From: Azorinus chamasolen
Lineage: Eukaryota > Mollusca > Bivalvia > Cardiida > Solecurtidae
NCBI GenBank assembly: GCA_963576725.1
Contig: OY755246.1
Coordinates: 72,719,467 to 72,783,466, forward strand
Length of the DNA stretch: 64,000 nucleotides
Direction of reading: 5' to 3'
Shown: in pieces, positions 12,912 to 25,700 of the stretch
Layout of the letters: each line of letters starts with the position of its first letter
Position numbering within the stretch: the stretch's first letter is position 1
Translations under genes and position numbers: made by a program
Notes under the pieces: model-generated
Told to the model about the DNA's origin: nothing
The model's input: only the letters and a program-made list of their open reading frames with translations
Databases searched by the model: none

Positions 12912-13551
12912 GTCAAATCTCATTAGAATGATTGTCTTGATAACATCTCTGACAAGATAGAAAATTGGGTATGCTAGGTGATAAACTAGGTCACTAGATC
13001 AAATAGTAGTAAAATCTTGTGAACACTGTAGATGTCACATTTATAGCCAAATCTTCATGAAAATTGGTCAGAATTATTGTCTTGATAAAATCTTGGGTTA
13101 GTTTGTAAGTGGGGTACGTGGGGCCAAAAAAGTAGGTCAATTGGTCAAAGCTTAGTATAATCTTGTTTACACTTCAGCGGCCACTTTTTTTAGACCAATC
13201 TTCCTCAAATTTGCTCAGAATGTTTGTCTTGGTGATATCAAGGTTGAGTTTGATCATGGGTGGGATGGGATAAAAAAAAAGTAGGTTGCTATGTCAAATC
13301 TTAGAAAAATCACTTTAGAGGACACATTTTTAGCCCAATCTTCATTGGTCAGAATGATTGTCTTGATAAAATCAATAATCTAAATCCTGGAAAATCTTGT
13401 TCACCAGAACCACTGCTCATGATCCACTATCAACATTGTTCAAATAGTGTCCCTTAGGTCAATATTGGCCCCACCCAGGGGCTACCAAGCTATAATCTTA
13501 AATCTATGTTAATCAGGTGAGAGATTAAGGGCCACCTTGGCCCTCTTGTAC
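12912..13551 (+). repeat. AGCTCACC-type HINE with TCTTGATAAAATC core (5' truncated)
   Basis: Core units contain AGAATGATTGTCTTGATAAA and AGGTCA-type text and match the longer copy at 42594-43762. The 3' end is CAGGTGAGAG, a GGGCCACCTTGGCCC hairpin and TCTTGT. No 5' stem-loop is present. It ends about 165 bp before the first M1AP exon. Confidence 0.7.
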
Positions 13552-13715
13552 ATGGTTCTTTTGTGTCTAGAAAGAAATATATGTGGAAGATAGAGTAATC
13601 TAGAGTAATCTATTAATGCATTACATCAGTTTGTTAATGTATTTCATAGTTTATAGTTAATTGTTGCTTCTGATTGCATATGGCTAAAAACATGTTTGCC
13701 TTGGTCTGCTCTCAG

Positions 13716-13952
13716 GATCAAGCCATGATTGCAAATCTTTATGAAGAACCTATAAGAACCTATCCAGGCCATAAAACCAGCAACCAAGATACTAAGCCTA
13801 CAGGTCATTTTGTGCTGCTTCCAGCCAGCAATTGTTCACTGCTTGTCAAGTGTATAGCTACACAGGAGCTCATGTTACCGTACAACACCGGAAACCATCA
13901 GGAAGAACTGTCAGAGGATTACCTAGCTGTGATAAGTGATGCCTTGGACCAG
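13716..13952 (+). CDS. M1AP: M1AP internal exon (79 codons)
   Basis: The exon is preceded by TTGGTCTGCTCTCAG (a good acceptor) and followed by GTTAAT (donor). It is open throughout, starting at GAT and ending at CAG, phase 0 to phase 0. The translation contains HFVLLPASNCSLLVKC and IATQELMLPYN, ending SDALDQ. As I remember vertebrate M1AP (meiosis 1 arrest protein), its C-terminal third has a closely similar LLVKAVATRELMLP segment followed by an acidic linker. The next exon continues that similarity. M1AP acts in male meiotic recombination with the ZZS-type factors SHOC1, TEX11 and SPO16. An upstream frame to 13674 exists, but a TGA at 13671 and the strong acceptor argue that coding starts at 13716. 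Earlier exons were not found and may lie left of the window. No search was run, so the identity rests on recalled similarity. Confidence 0.72.
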
Positions 13953-13979
13953 GTTAATATCACATTATTATATATCTAA

Positions 13980-14395
13980 GTATATTTTAACATAAATTTA
14001 CCTTACAAGCATTGAATCATCCTCATTGCAGGGCTGACCATAAGCTGACTGTACTGCAAGCAGAATAGATTTACATCAGTTTCTAATAACAAAAGTAGAA
14101 TGTAAGAAGGGAATTTGGAAATGACACATGGAAGTACACAGCAACATCAGAAGCACAAATGAAATTCTTGCTCACAAAATCATACATACATGACCTACAT
14201 AGAACTGTTCCACATCAACGCCATATTAGCAGTGTCACAATACCAAACCTTGACGAAACTCATCAAAAACAAAACATGCCACAACCCATAAAAGGATATA
14301 AATTAACAGTTTGAATTGCAAAACAAATATTATTCCTTGCACTGTAAAAAGTCTGTGACAAGTTCATGACCATTTCTTCCACAATCGCTATGTAA
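13980..14395. other. start of the large M1AP intron, nothing recognised
   Basis: AT-rich intronic sequence directly after the exon. No element boundaries or open frames that I can support. Confidence 0.4.
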
Positions 14396-17112
14396 ACCTG
14401 TAGCTGGGAAGATGTGGTGGTGAAACAGTTGATAGGCTTAGACTGTGTGGCTTGGTACAGTACAGATCTCGCGGAACTTTCAAAGCCCGCGATGTCGCGA
14501 TGGGGTTTTGGCTAGCTTCGTGTATAATCCTTGCGATTTTATCACGATTAGGCATCGTGATGCATAATTATTCATGATGCTCAACGCGGATACGACAGCG
14601 GCAATCTCCGCTGCCATCCATGGCCACGCTTATCATGACGAGTGATCGCGATTTACAGGTGATACAGTGCACACATTTTGTGAACGTCGTACAGTACGTT
14701 TAACATTTACAATGTATGCACATTCTTTTACCGTTTTTTACAGTAACTGTTGTACGTGTATGTAATTTGAATTGATAAAAAATGCACACATGTTGATTCA
14801 GTTTTTGTTTTCATTTCCGAATCTTGCTCGATTTACACGTTCCAAATTCAGAATAAGTTCTATGTTATGATGTAAAATCGAGTGATAAATATGAGATGAC
14901 AAATTGGCCAATATACAGTCGCAGCGAAACTGTATGGTATTCTAGGTCCCATAAGGAATGGTGTGTAATCTCATCTGATAGTTTTGCTCAAGCACCTTAC
15001 GACTTCCATTTTGACGAAACATATTCTCATTTCCTACATACATTCATTTATTATAGACAAACTGGCAGTAATACGAAATGTCCGACACCCATGCGTTCAC
15101 CTCATTAACAACTTTTTAAAAATTTATTTCATTGAATACAAGTGCTACTAATGCTATAAAATGCATGTTGTACAATGTATGTGGTATGTGGGAAGATGTG
15201 TTAAAAGTTAATAAACTAAATAAATCGCCAGATCCAGCATGCAGACGTACAATCACTGCATCATTAAACTGGTTGAGAACCTATCTCAATGAATGTGAAA
15301 TGCATATAATATATATCCATTATAATAAAAAAAATGAAATACTTTGTACCTCTTCTGTCGTGCGGAAACAATCCTGGCCCTCTGACATGAAACTTGATGT
15401 CACACAAGTACTGAACAAGTAAGGTACGACAATCCTCGTAAAGAACTTAGTCCAGGAATTGCACTGCACGGCTAAATTGACAATTGAATCTAATAATAAT
15501 CTTAAGAACGAACGTATCATCAACTTAACCTTTCAAAAAGTATCAAATTGACTTTGACCATTGAATGAAAACCTTAGCCTAATAAATTTGTCACACAATT
15601 ACGCTTGATCAATTATTCACAGAATTTACTTTCGAAGTGTGAAAAACTACTACAAGTTCAAAGGGGTCGGCTGTGTTTTAAATTTGCACTGTCTTTACTC
15701 TACCGGTTTTGCGGCATTTGTTTGTTACTTTGATCCAATTTCAAGTATTTTTTTCACTTCTCTAAGAGAAATCTTTGATGTCTTAGATCGGTACCGAAAT
15801 ACAAATTCTTCCATTACATGTACCATAATTCCCCTATTAACCCCTGGGCTGTAACATTTTCAATAAGGCGTCTATAAAAGGCTAAAAAAATGTTTCGCTT
15901 TTTTACCCCCATATATATGCCCCAATAACTTTTTTCTAAACGTCCATGTGTTTTTTATGTAAAATTTCGCCGATTTAAATGCATAAATGAAGTTTCAAAT
16001 TTTAACCGCTTGGAGCCTTTACGGTAATGCAGGTGTTCACTCTGGGAGGATATTAACACAGCAGCCCTGTGAGCCGACCCAGGGTCCTGCCATAACCTAA
16101 TTTGAATAAAGCTAATTTCTGCAGAGGTCCCCTTTCCCTTAATTTGCATAAAGCTCCTTCCTACACAAGTCCAGCACACGTTAAATTTAACCATTCCACT
16201 GTATGTTTATTACAAGTTTCTCTATTGGTCGTTCATGGACAAAAAAGATATAATGATTATGAAATATGGAAGGTGGATCATTGTAGCCATTTTAGAAAGT
16301 AAATAAACATATTTTATCAAATTCCATAAGCAAACTGAGCAGACCCTGATCAGACGCCTCCTATTATAGGTACCTTAATTATGATCTGGGTCTACTCTGG
16401 GTCTGCAAATGCGCGAACACACGTTTGTATGAGGGTAAGAGTAAGAAATGGTGTTCAATACTTTCAAATCGTGAAAATGGCAACACGCGTTGAAAAACAC
16501 ACGGCGTATATTGCGTGCTTCAAGCTTATCAAAGTTACATTAAATTCATACTTGGAGTGGATTTGGATAGTTCAGGATAACGGAGGTGAGCCTGTTTGAT
16601 TGTTTTGTTTGTTTATTTGAACGGTGGTATATTTTTTTCTGGGGAGTCGGGATTCTTGTCAGTAATTAGGGAAACATTGATATAATGCGCTTGGTCTTAT
16701 GTGTGAAATGGTTTGAGGACGAAACTTCACAGTTAGTCTTTCGATACTAAACATTGTTTTATCATTAATAAAGCTAGGTTGCGAGTAGTGCTTGTACATG
16801 TTCTGTGTAGTGTTGAAGCTGACATCTCATTATTTAAAGAGCAAAAGCTCAGGTAAGTTACAATCGCGATGCATCATAGCGTTTATCGAAATCACCGTGA
16901 ACCGTCGCAGATTAAAAACGCGATGTCAAATGCGATGGGTTCCCGTGATTTTCTTTAATCCGCGGCAGATTTTTTCTTCCCGCGAAAGGTCAAAATCGCG
17001 ATGAATCGCGTTTTGCGAAAGTTCCGCGAGATCTGTACTGTAGCTAGGTCGATAGTGTTGGCATGGTAAGCCAGAGACCCTGGGTTTGAACCTTTTCACC
17101 ATGTTACATTTG
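14396..17112 (+). mobile_element. tRNA-derived SINE copy 1, split by a TA-flanked transposon
   Basis: The two halves (14396-14457 and 17041-17112) join to match SINE copy 2 at 17237-17382. They contain GTTGATAGGCTTAGACT, a degenerate A box (TAGCTAGGTCGATAG in place of TAGCTCGGTTGGTAGAG) and a B-box-like GGGTTTGAACC. Both are typical of a Pol III promoter in a tRNA-related SINE. The insertion replaced nothing: the join falls at a TA dinucleotide. Confidence 0.6.
14458..17040. mobile_element. 2.58-kb TA-flanked DNA transposon, non-autonomous
   Basis: The ends are 24-bp perfect inverted repeats beginning CAGTACAGATC (14458-14481 and 17017-17040). TA flanks each side (14456-14457 and 17041-17042). 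The related SINE at 17237-17382 supplies the empty site with a single TA. CAGT ends with TA duplication are usual for Tc1/mariner/pogo-type elements. Beyond the perfect part, both ends hold diverged CGCGAT repeats. No transposase is recognisable: the open frames at 14896-15108 and 15132-15422 show no DDE/D context. It also carries a hairpin unit (16328-16412) and must be moved in trans. Confidence 0.75.
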
Positions 17113-17236
17113 GCACCCAACGTATGTAACGTAAATAACCAGCATTTTGATTTGTATGAAAGAATTGTAATAATTAGAAACTCATGGAGTGTTCTTTGAG
17201 TAAGAATTCGGGACAAATTCTTGTGTGGAGGGGGTG

Positions 17237-17382
17237 TGTGTAGCTGGGTAGAGATTGTGGTGAAACAGTTGATAGGCTTAGACTATGTGGCTTGGTAGCT
17301 CGGTTGGTAGAGTGTTGGCATGGTAAGCCGGAGGCCCTGGCTTGGAGTCTCAGTTGAGTCAAAACGTTTTCACCATGTTACA
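17237..17382 (+). mobile_element. tRNA-derived SINE copy 2
   Basis: Contains an A-box-like TAGCTCGGTTGGTAGAG and a weak B box (GGCTTGGAGTCTC), preceded by GTGAAACAGTTGATAGGC. It lies in direct orientation with copy 1 and about 125 bp downstream of it. Its uninterrupted sequence proves the insertion site of the 14458-17040 transposon. Confidence 0.6.
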
Positions 17383-17515
17383 AACCCTCTACCTTATCAA
17401 TATTCAAGTGAGAAATAATGACATCATGAGTATCAGTTAGATGGATATTTATAATAGCATCATCATGAACAGAGGGAAGTTTTGCCATTGTAGAATCCAG
17501 TCAGTATTATCTCAT

Positions 17516-17586
17516 AAGCAAACAGAGCAGAGCCTGATCTGACTGCTCCCATAAGAGCTGTTTTATCTGGATCTTTTCTGTTTGAA
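17516..17586. repeat. dispersed hairpin unit (GCAAACAGAGCAGA type)
   Basis: Imperfect palindrome of about 70 bp: GCAAACAGAGCAGAGCC with a facing GGATCTTTTCTGTTTG arm. Other copies are at 993-1064, 11692-11757, 16328-16412, 20424-20490, 22087-22142, 22345-22416, 27801-27860, 31118-31187, 31302-31371 and 60810-60875. Confidence 0.75.
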
Positions 17587-17877
17587 AAGGTGTCAAAATG
17601 TGTCTCAGTTGAAATGTTAAAGTACATCAGATTTATCAGGAATTAAGTTGTCCATGTAATATAGTAAACTTGCCAAAGCCAATGCGCCATTCTGTACTGT
17701 GATACTTTATTGTCAAAAACATTCAACATTTGCTGTTTAACTTCTTTTTATGCCCCCGTGACGACAGTCAGGGGGCATTAGGTTTTGCACATGTCCGTCT
17801 GTCCGTGCGTCACACTTTGCTATAAAGTGTTATATGTCAGTAATTTCTACATGAAACTTCACATACGCATTAACCAC

Positions 17878-18540
17878 TTTTTATGCCCCCGTTCACGATA
17901 GTCAGGCGGCATTATGTTTTGCACATGTCCGTCCATCTGTCCGTGTGTCACGTTTTTAGGTGCACTTGGATGTCACAGTTTTTCATGTGTTATAAGTCAG
18001 TAATTTCTACACTTATACATATGAATCTTCACATACACATCAATTACCATCTGTGCTATAATTTGACACCCCACCCATGCTGCCGGCAAGCCCAAGGTCG
18101 AGGTCAAATAACTTGGAAATTTTACGTGCAGTTGGTTGTCACATTTACGTGCAGTGTTTTGTCAGTTTTTTCATTGTCTTATATCTCCCTAACCACTGTA
18201 GCTATTGCCATGGAATTGCATATACACATTAAACACCATCCATACTTTCATTGCACACCCAGCCTATGCTGCCCGCAAGCCCAAGGTCAAGGTCAAATGA
18301 CTTAGGAATTTTATGTGCAGTTGGTTGTCACAGTTTTTTCAGTCTTATATATCACTAACCGCTATAGCTAATGGCATGGAATTGCATACACACATTCAAC
18401 ACCATCCATACTTTCATTATGCACCCGGGCCATGCTGCCTGCAAGCCCAAGGTCAATGTCAAATGACTTAGGAATTTAACGTACAGCTAGGCAAGCACCC
18501 ACACGGGGGCATCACTGTCTTACAGACACAATTTTCTAGT
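17878..18540 (+). repeat. complete ATGCCCCC-type HINE nested in its sister
   Basis: The 5' stem GTTCACGATAGTCAGGCGGCAT is adjacent to ATGCCCCC, followed by about three core units and the 3' GGGGGCATCACTGTCTTACA and TTTTCTAGT end. Host sequence flanks both sides within a T-run. Confidence 0.8.
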
Positions 18541-20159
18541 TGTGCTATCATTTGGCACCCAACCCATGCTGCCCACAAGGTCAAGGTCAAAGGACTTGGA
18601 AATTTTATGTGCAGTTGGTTGTCACATTTACGTGCAGTTGGTTGTCACAGTATTTTCATTGTCTTATATCTCCCTAACCACTGTTGTTATTCACATGGAA
18701 ATGGATGTACACATTAAATACCATCTATACTTTCAATGCACACCCAACCCATGCTGCCCGCAAGCCCAAGGTCAAGGTCAAATGAATTTGAAAGTTTACG
18801 TGCAGTTGGATGTCACAGTTTTTATGCCCCCTTTGACGATAGTCAGGGGGCATTATGTTTTGCACATGTCTGTCCGTCTGTTTGTCCGTCCGCGCTAACA
18901 ATTCCTGTTTATGTGACTAAATAATTACATGAGAACAAAGGATCTTTTGTTCTCGTCGTTTTTATGTGGCTTATTTTCAGTTTGTGTGGCTATTTTGAAC
19001 AAAAGAATAGCCACATACACTCAATCCGTTAGAATGTCCGTCCGTCTGTCCGTGTGTCACGCTTTTAGGTGCAGTTGGATGTCACAGTTTTTCAAGTGTT
19101 ATAAGTCAGTAATTTCTACACTTATACACATGAAACTTCACATACACATCAATTACCATCTAGGCTATCATTTTGCATCCCACCCATGCTGCCAGCAAGC
19201 CCAAGGTCGAGGTCAAATGACTTGGAAATTTTACGTGCAGTTGATTGTCACATTTATGTGCAGTTTTTTGTCACAGTTTTTTAGCTCACCAGAGCACAAA
19301 GTGCTCGGGGTGAGCTTTTGTGATCGCCCGTTGTCGGTCGGCGTGTGTCGTCCGTCGTTCGTCGTCCGTCGTCAACAATTTGAACCTTTAAAAATCTTCT
19401 CCTCTGAATCTACAGGGATCTCAACTTTCATCTTTGGCACATAGCATCATATTCAGGTCCTCTACAAAAGTTATATAAATTATGCCCCTGGGGTCAAAAT
19501 TGACCACGCCCAGGGGTGCCCTTTTTTCAATAGAAACATATAGTAAAACTTTGAAAATCTTCTCCTCTGAAACCAGAAGCTTCTCAGCTTTCATAATTGG
19601 CACATAGCATCATGTTCAGGTCCTCTACAAAAGTTATATAAATTATGGCCCTCGGGTCAAAATTGGCCCCGCCCCAGGGGTGGGCAGTTTTCAATAGAAT
19701 CATATAGTGCAAACTTTGAAAATCTTCTCCTCTGAAACTGGAAGGTTCTCAGCTTTCATATTTGGCACATAGCATCATATTCAGGTCCTCTACATAAGTT
19801 ATACAGGGGTGTGATTTTTCCGCGGATCCAATGATCCAAAGGACCATTTTTCCAAAACGTCTAAATCCGTTGCAAAAATCCGAGAGGGGGGGGGGGGGGG
19901 GGGGTCCGCGTCCGGTCTGGTCCGGGAATTAGTCTCGCCGAACTCGCCGCGGATTTACCCTGTGCCATTGCAGCTTCATCTTACCTATACTACGCGGAAT
20001 CCGATTGGCCAAATCTTCGTGCCTACACCAATCATATCGCTGTTATCGTTGCATGAGTTACAAATCCGTTTCCTCCCAAATTGTTAGCAAACTTTCACAA
20101 CAAACGTAAAAAAATGTGGCAACATCTTAAACTATTGCTGTATTTGAATCAAATGGACT

Positions 20160-20350
20160 TAAAGGTCAAGTAAACAGATTGGGTTTTCGTCAAATTCTGA
20201 TAGTATACAGTTAGTTCAACACCAAGCTTTAGAAAATTCTTACCGTTTTTATCTAGTTTTGATTTAAATCGAGTTTTTATTGTACCGCGAACCGTGTATT
20301 TTGAAAATCGATACATGATTATCTCCCTTGCGTGACGTCACTTGTGATGC
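20160..20350. repeat. inverted-repeat block inside the hAT-like element, left copy
   Basis: Contains AAAGGTCAAGTAAACAG, TATCTCCCTTG and a full CRE-like TGACGTCA. The block at 26630-26820 has the same words in inverse order and orientation (TGACGTCA, CAAGGGAGATAA, CTGTTTACTTGACCTTT). Confidence 0.55.
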
Positions 20351-20359
20351 TCGCCAGTC

Positions 20360-22775
20360 AGGGATCCCATTGAGAGGGAGGAATGTACACCGAAACTTAA
20401 CCTTTTCCTTTAAATTAATTCCTCTGCAAACAAAGTAGATCCCGATCAGAGCCTACAGGAACCGTCTAATTAGGGTCTGTTCTGTTTGCTTACAAAATTA
20501 GATCAAATCCGACTCCTAAGTTTCTATAAATACCCAAATTATTTTCACACTTTTCCAGACATTACGTCCATGGATTAGCCATAGAAAGTGACACTTTATC
20601 GAGTAGGGGAAACTATTTATGGGGTGTGATGTTTATTTTAGGTGTGAAATACAATGATACTTAAAATTAAACACATACTTTTTAATTTTGTTAATCTTAA
20701 ACCTTCTCGTGCCTTTTACCCATGCCCTGTTGTATAATTGCATATAGCTTCACTGTGTACACGTAATTTCTCTTTGCTATCACTGCTGTAAATCAACTTG
20801 TAAATAGTGCAGACCCTGATGAGACAGCTCCTGCAGGTTTTCACTATTTACAGGTATATTGACGTGAATAGCAAGCGAATGGTTAAAACTTACTTTACCT
20901 GTCAGTGAATTTACACTATTCATAAACTATAATTTAAAAAGAGGATGACATTAGAACCAAGACCATTAGCAAATAGTGTAGATTCAGATCAGAGGGACCA
21001 TTTGGGTCCCGCCCATGAGTTGGGTCCAAACAACTTTTAGACAGAACCAGACAACTTTAGATGAATTTCATATTTAGGCAAAGTGGGTTCAGATGAAATG
21101 GGACGTTCTCGTTAAGTAACATAGTACTATGTATAAATGTACGTACTTTAGAAGAAAAAAAGAAATTCCACCAAAATGCAGAAAAATAGAAAATTATTTA
21201 TTTATTTATTTTACTTTAATAATTGCAATACCAAAAATGATGCATTACTTTCGGGAAATCAAAGGTTGAACTACCAAAATATGTATTTTGTTGGGAAAAT
21301 GAGAAAAAGGTGGATCTTGAAAATAAATGGTTGTCAGTCTTGAAGAATGACTATTTCTTTTAATATATTCATGTTTCTAAAGTTTGTGAATTATGTTTAA
21401 ATGACTGGACCCACTACAATTAAAAATGTATATAAAAAAATATGGTCAACACATTGAAACTGTTACTACATTTTTCTTTATCATAATTTTACAGTATACT
21501 CGTATGTGCAATTTAATTATGGTTTGTATTACATGTATATGGAAACAACAGTAAACATAGCCATTAGAATTTCTCTATGCATGTATGAATGAATGTGTTG
21601 AATGGCCTTAGGCCATATTGTACTAAGCCATATTACACACGAAATGCCCCATGCTGGGTCAGTCTCCAGATGTCAGTTATCATAGTGGCCTTTTGTCAAA
21701 TGCCCAACAGGGGACAATGATTATTGCAAGGCCATAAAACCCGCTTCCTGTATATTACGTATTGTTGCATTCCTTTATGCTACATATGTGGTAACTTGTC
21801 AAAAGAATCAATCATTGCGGTCATGGTGCCTCAAAGTTAGTTTTGGGCAAAATGTAGGTAATAATCAGTAAAACTATAATTATAAAACGCATCCAATGAA
21901 CAATTCCGTAAATTACAGTAATCCAGAATGACTTTTTTCCTATGGATTTATGGTCAAAATTGTCCATGTTAAAAAATTGCAAAAGGATCATATTTATGAT
22001 AAACTATTTCCCTGATGAAAAAATATGTGTCAGTAAATCACTTCACGAATATAAACCCTTCATTCCACATGCCTGTTTATGCCAATGCAAACATAGTAGA
22101 TCAAGATCAGAGAGCTTCTGATCAGGTTCTTGTCGATTTGCTTATGAAATAATCTATAGCGGTAGGTTTGGTTGTACAATTACTGCCATAGCATGTGCTC
22201 ATATATCATTAACTCTCCATGAAATCATTATTTCTTACACGAATATTCATGAAGAAGATCTAAAGGCTTTTTTCACAATGTTAACTTTTCAAATAGATCA
22301 TTGGCTCTGACAGATCAATTAGGATTAGATCAACAAAATTTCGCAAGCAAACAGAGCAGAACCTGATCAGACAACTCTTACAGGGACTGTTCGATCTGGA
22401 TCTACTCTATTTGCAAACGCGCGTGAAGCCGTTTATATAAGAAGAGAAGGATTGGGAAATTGATTTTAAAGCAAATTAGGTGTCTGCTGCCAGCAGTGCT
22501 AAATCGTGTTTATTAATCATTTATTAAAGATTTCATGACCTCATGAATATTCATTACAGGGATTACAGAGACGCTAGACAACCCTGGTCGAATCTAAAGA
22601 CATAAGTCTTCGGACTAAGCAATCAGAGCATATCCTGATCAAACAGTTCCTGCGTGATTTGGGTTTACGCTGTTAACAAAACGTTTGTATAGAATAAATT
22701 TCCACGAAGAAAAAGCCCATTAACCTACAGTGCTAGACCTAAGTCACATTTATAACAGAATGTAGCATATATCCT
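20360..22775. other. interior of the hAT-like element, no gene seen
   Basis: No supported exon. Hairpin units lie at 20424-20490, 22087-22142 and 22345-22416, with a more diverged one near 22617-22680. The rest is AT-rich and appears to be decayed or inserted sequence. Confidence 0.45.
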
Positions 22776-25700
22776 TTTTATACGCCCACCTAATAAAGGT
22801 GGTCGTATATTGTCGTGGCCCTGTCTGTCCGTTCGTTCGTTCGTTCGTTCGTCCATCAACATTTTGTTTGTCCGCTGTTTTCTGGGAAAACTATTTGACA
22901 GATATTAATGAAACTTCACACAAATGTTAAATGCATCAAGATCTGAAGCTGAGTTGATTCTGAGGTTCATTTGATTTTTCATTTCAGAGTTATGGCCCTT
23001 GTCCTTAAAAAATATGCAAATGGTTTGTCTGCTGTTTTCTGGGAAAACTATTTGAGAGATATTAATGAAACTTCATACAAATGTTTAATGCATCAAGATC
23101 TGAAGCTGAGTTGATTCTGAGGTTCATTTGATTTTTCATTTCAGAGTTATGGCCCTTGTCCTTAAAAAATATGCAAATAGTTTGTCCGCTGTTTTCTGGG
23201 AAAACTATTTGACAGATATTAATGAAACTTCACACAAATGTTTAATGCATCAAGATCTGAAGCTGAGTTGATTCTGAGGTTCATTTGATTTTTCATTTCA
23301 GAGTTATGGCCCTTGTCCTTAAAAATATGCAAATAGTTTGTCTGCTGTTTTCTGGGAAAACTATTTGAGAGATATTAATGAAACTTCACACAAATGTTTA
23401 ATGCATCAAAGTCTGAAGCTAAGTCGATTCTAAGGTTCATTTGATTTGTCGTTTTGGAGTTATGGCCCTTTTACTTAAAAAATAATGCAAATACATGCAA
23501 ATAGTTTGTCCGCTGTTTTCTGGGAAAACTATTTGAGAGATATTAATGAAACTTCACACAAATTTTTAATGCATCAAGATCTGAAACTGAATTGATTCTG
23601 AGGATCATTTGATTTTTCGTTTCAGAGTTATGGCCCTTGTCCTTCAAAAATAATGCAAATAGTTTGTCCGCTGTTTTCTGGGAAAACTATTTGAGAGATA
23701 TTAATGAAACTTCACAAAAATGTTTAATGCATCAATATCTGATGCTGAGTCGATTTTGAGGTTTATTTGATTTTTCGTTTTGGAGTTATTGCCCTTTTAC
23801 TTAAAAAAAATGCAGATATATGCAAATAGTTTGTCCGCTGTTTTCTGGCAAAACTGTTTGACAGATATTAATGAAACTTCATACACATGTTTAATGCATC
23901 AAGACCTAAAGCTAAGTTGAGTCTGAGGATCATTTGATTAAATGTTTTGGAGTTATGGCCCTTGCACTTAAAAAAATAATGCAAATCTATGCAAATATGA
24001 GGATGGCCATAACTTTTCCATTTGAAATGATATTTACTTCAATTCTTTTATATGGTTAAACCTTAATGTGAATTTTCACATATATTGCGGGGGGTTTGAT
24101 ATGTCATTTTATTCTAAAGTTATGGTCCTTGAACTTCGTTTGTTCGTTGCTTTGTTAGTCGGTAAACTTTTAGTTTGTCTGTTGTTTTCTGGGAAAACTA
24201 TTAAAATGATATAAATGAAACTTAACAATTTAACACAAATGTTTTAAGCAACAAAATTTGAAGCTGAGTTTATTTTGAGGTTCATTCAGTTTGTCTTTAC
24301 AGAGTTATGGCCGTTGCACTTTACAAAAATCTGCAAAAATGAGGATTAGCTGTAACTTTTTTATTATGCCCCCAAAGCTAGGCTTTGGCGGCATATAGTG
24401 ATCGCACCGTGCGTGTGTGGGTGGGTGTGTGGGTGTGTGGGTGTGTGGGTGGGTGGGTGTGTGGGTGGGTGGGTGGGTGTGTGTGTGTGTGGGTGTGTGT
24501 ACCTTTTGTCCGGAGTATATTTCCTTTGTCACATCAGCTACGGATACCAAATTTGGTGTGTCAGTTCATCTTGGGATGGGGGAGTGTCGCGTACCAATTT
24601 CATGTCACTGTGACCTTGACCTTGACCTTTGACCTTGATTTTACAAAAAGCTTGTCCGGAGCATATCTCCTTTACCTTACCAGCTACAGATTCCAAATTT
24701 GGTGTGTGAGTTCATCTTAGGATGGCGGAGTGTCGCGTACCATTTCCAGGTCACTGTGACCTTGACCTTGACCTTTGACCTCAATTTTAAAAAAAGCTTA
24801 TGCCTTACCAGCTACAAAAAGCTTGTCCGGAGTATATCTCCTATACCTTACCAGCTAAGGATTCCAAATTTGGTGTGTTAGTTCATCTTGGGATGGAGGA
24901 GTGTCGCGTACCATTTTCAGATCACTGTGACCTTGACCTTGACCTTTGACCGATTTTACAAAAAGCTTGTCCGGAGCATATCTCCTTTACCTTACCAGCT
25001 ACAGATTCCAAATTTGGTGTGTGAGTTCATCTTGGGATGGCGGAGTGTCGCGTACCATTTCCAGGTCATTGTGACCTTGACCTTGACCTTTGACCTCGAT
25101 TTTAAAAACCGCTTATACCTTACCAGCTACAAAAAGCTTGTCCGGAGTATATCTCCTATTCCTTACCAGCTAAGGATTCCAAATTTGGTGTGTGAGTTCA
25201 TCTTTGGATGGAGGAGTGTCGCATACCATTTTCAGATCACTGTAACCTTGACCATGACCTTTGACCGATTTTAGAAAAAGCTTGTCCGGAGCATATCTCC
25301 TTTACCTTACCAGCTACAGATTCCAAATTTGGTGTGTGAGTTCATCTTGGGATGGCGGAATGTCATGTACCATTTCCAGGTCACTATGACCTTAACCTTG
25401 ACCTTGACCGATTTTACAAAAAGCTTGTCCAGAGCATATCTCCTATACCTTACCAGATACGGATTCCAAATTTGGTTTGTGAGATCACCTTCAGATGGCG
25501 GAGTGTCGCGTACCATTTTCAGGTCACTGTGACCTTGACCTTGACCTTCGACCTCGATTTTACAAAAAAGGTTGTCCAGAGAATATCTCTTATACCTTAC
25601 CAGCTACGGATTCCAAATTTAATGTGTGAGTTTATCTTGGGATGGCGGTGTGTCGCGTACCATTTTCAGGTCACTGTGACCTTGACCTTTGACCTAGATT

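Noticed and set aside
17237..17382. Functional tRNA gene
   Set aside because: A- and B-box-like words are present, but no cloverleaf with acceptor stem and anticodon arm can be drawn, and a second diverged copy is nearby. A tRNA-derived SINE fits better.
17883..19444. Open frames of 118-171 codons in the ATGCCCCC HINEs
   Set aside because: Each starts in the (GTCC)n tract and reads the core in arbitrary frame, and the frames cross element junctions.
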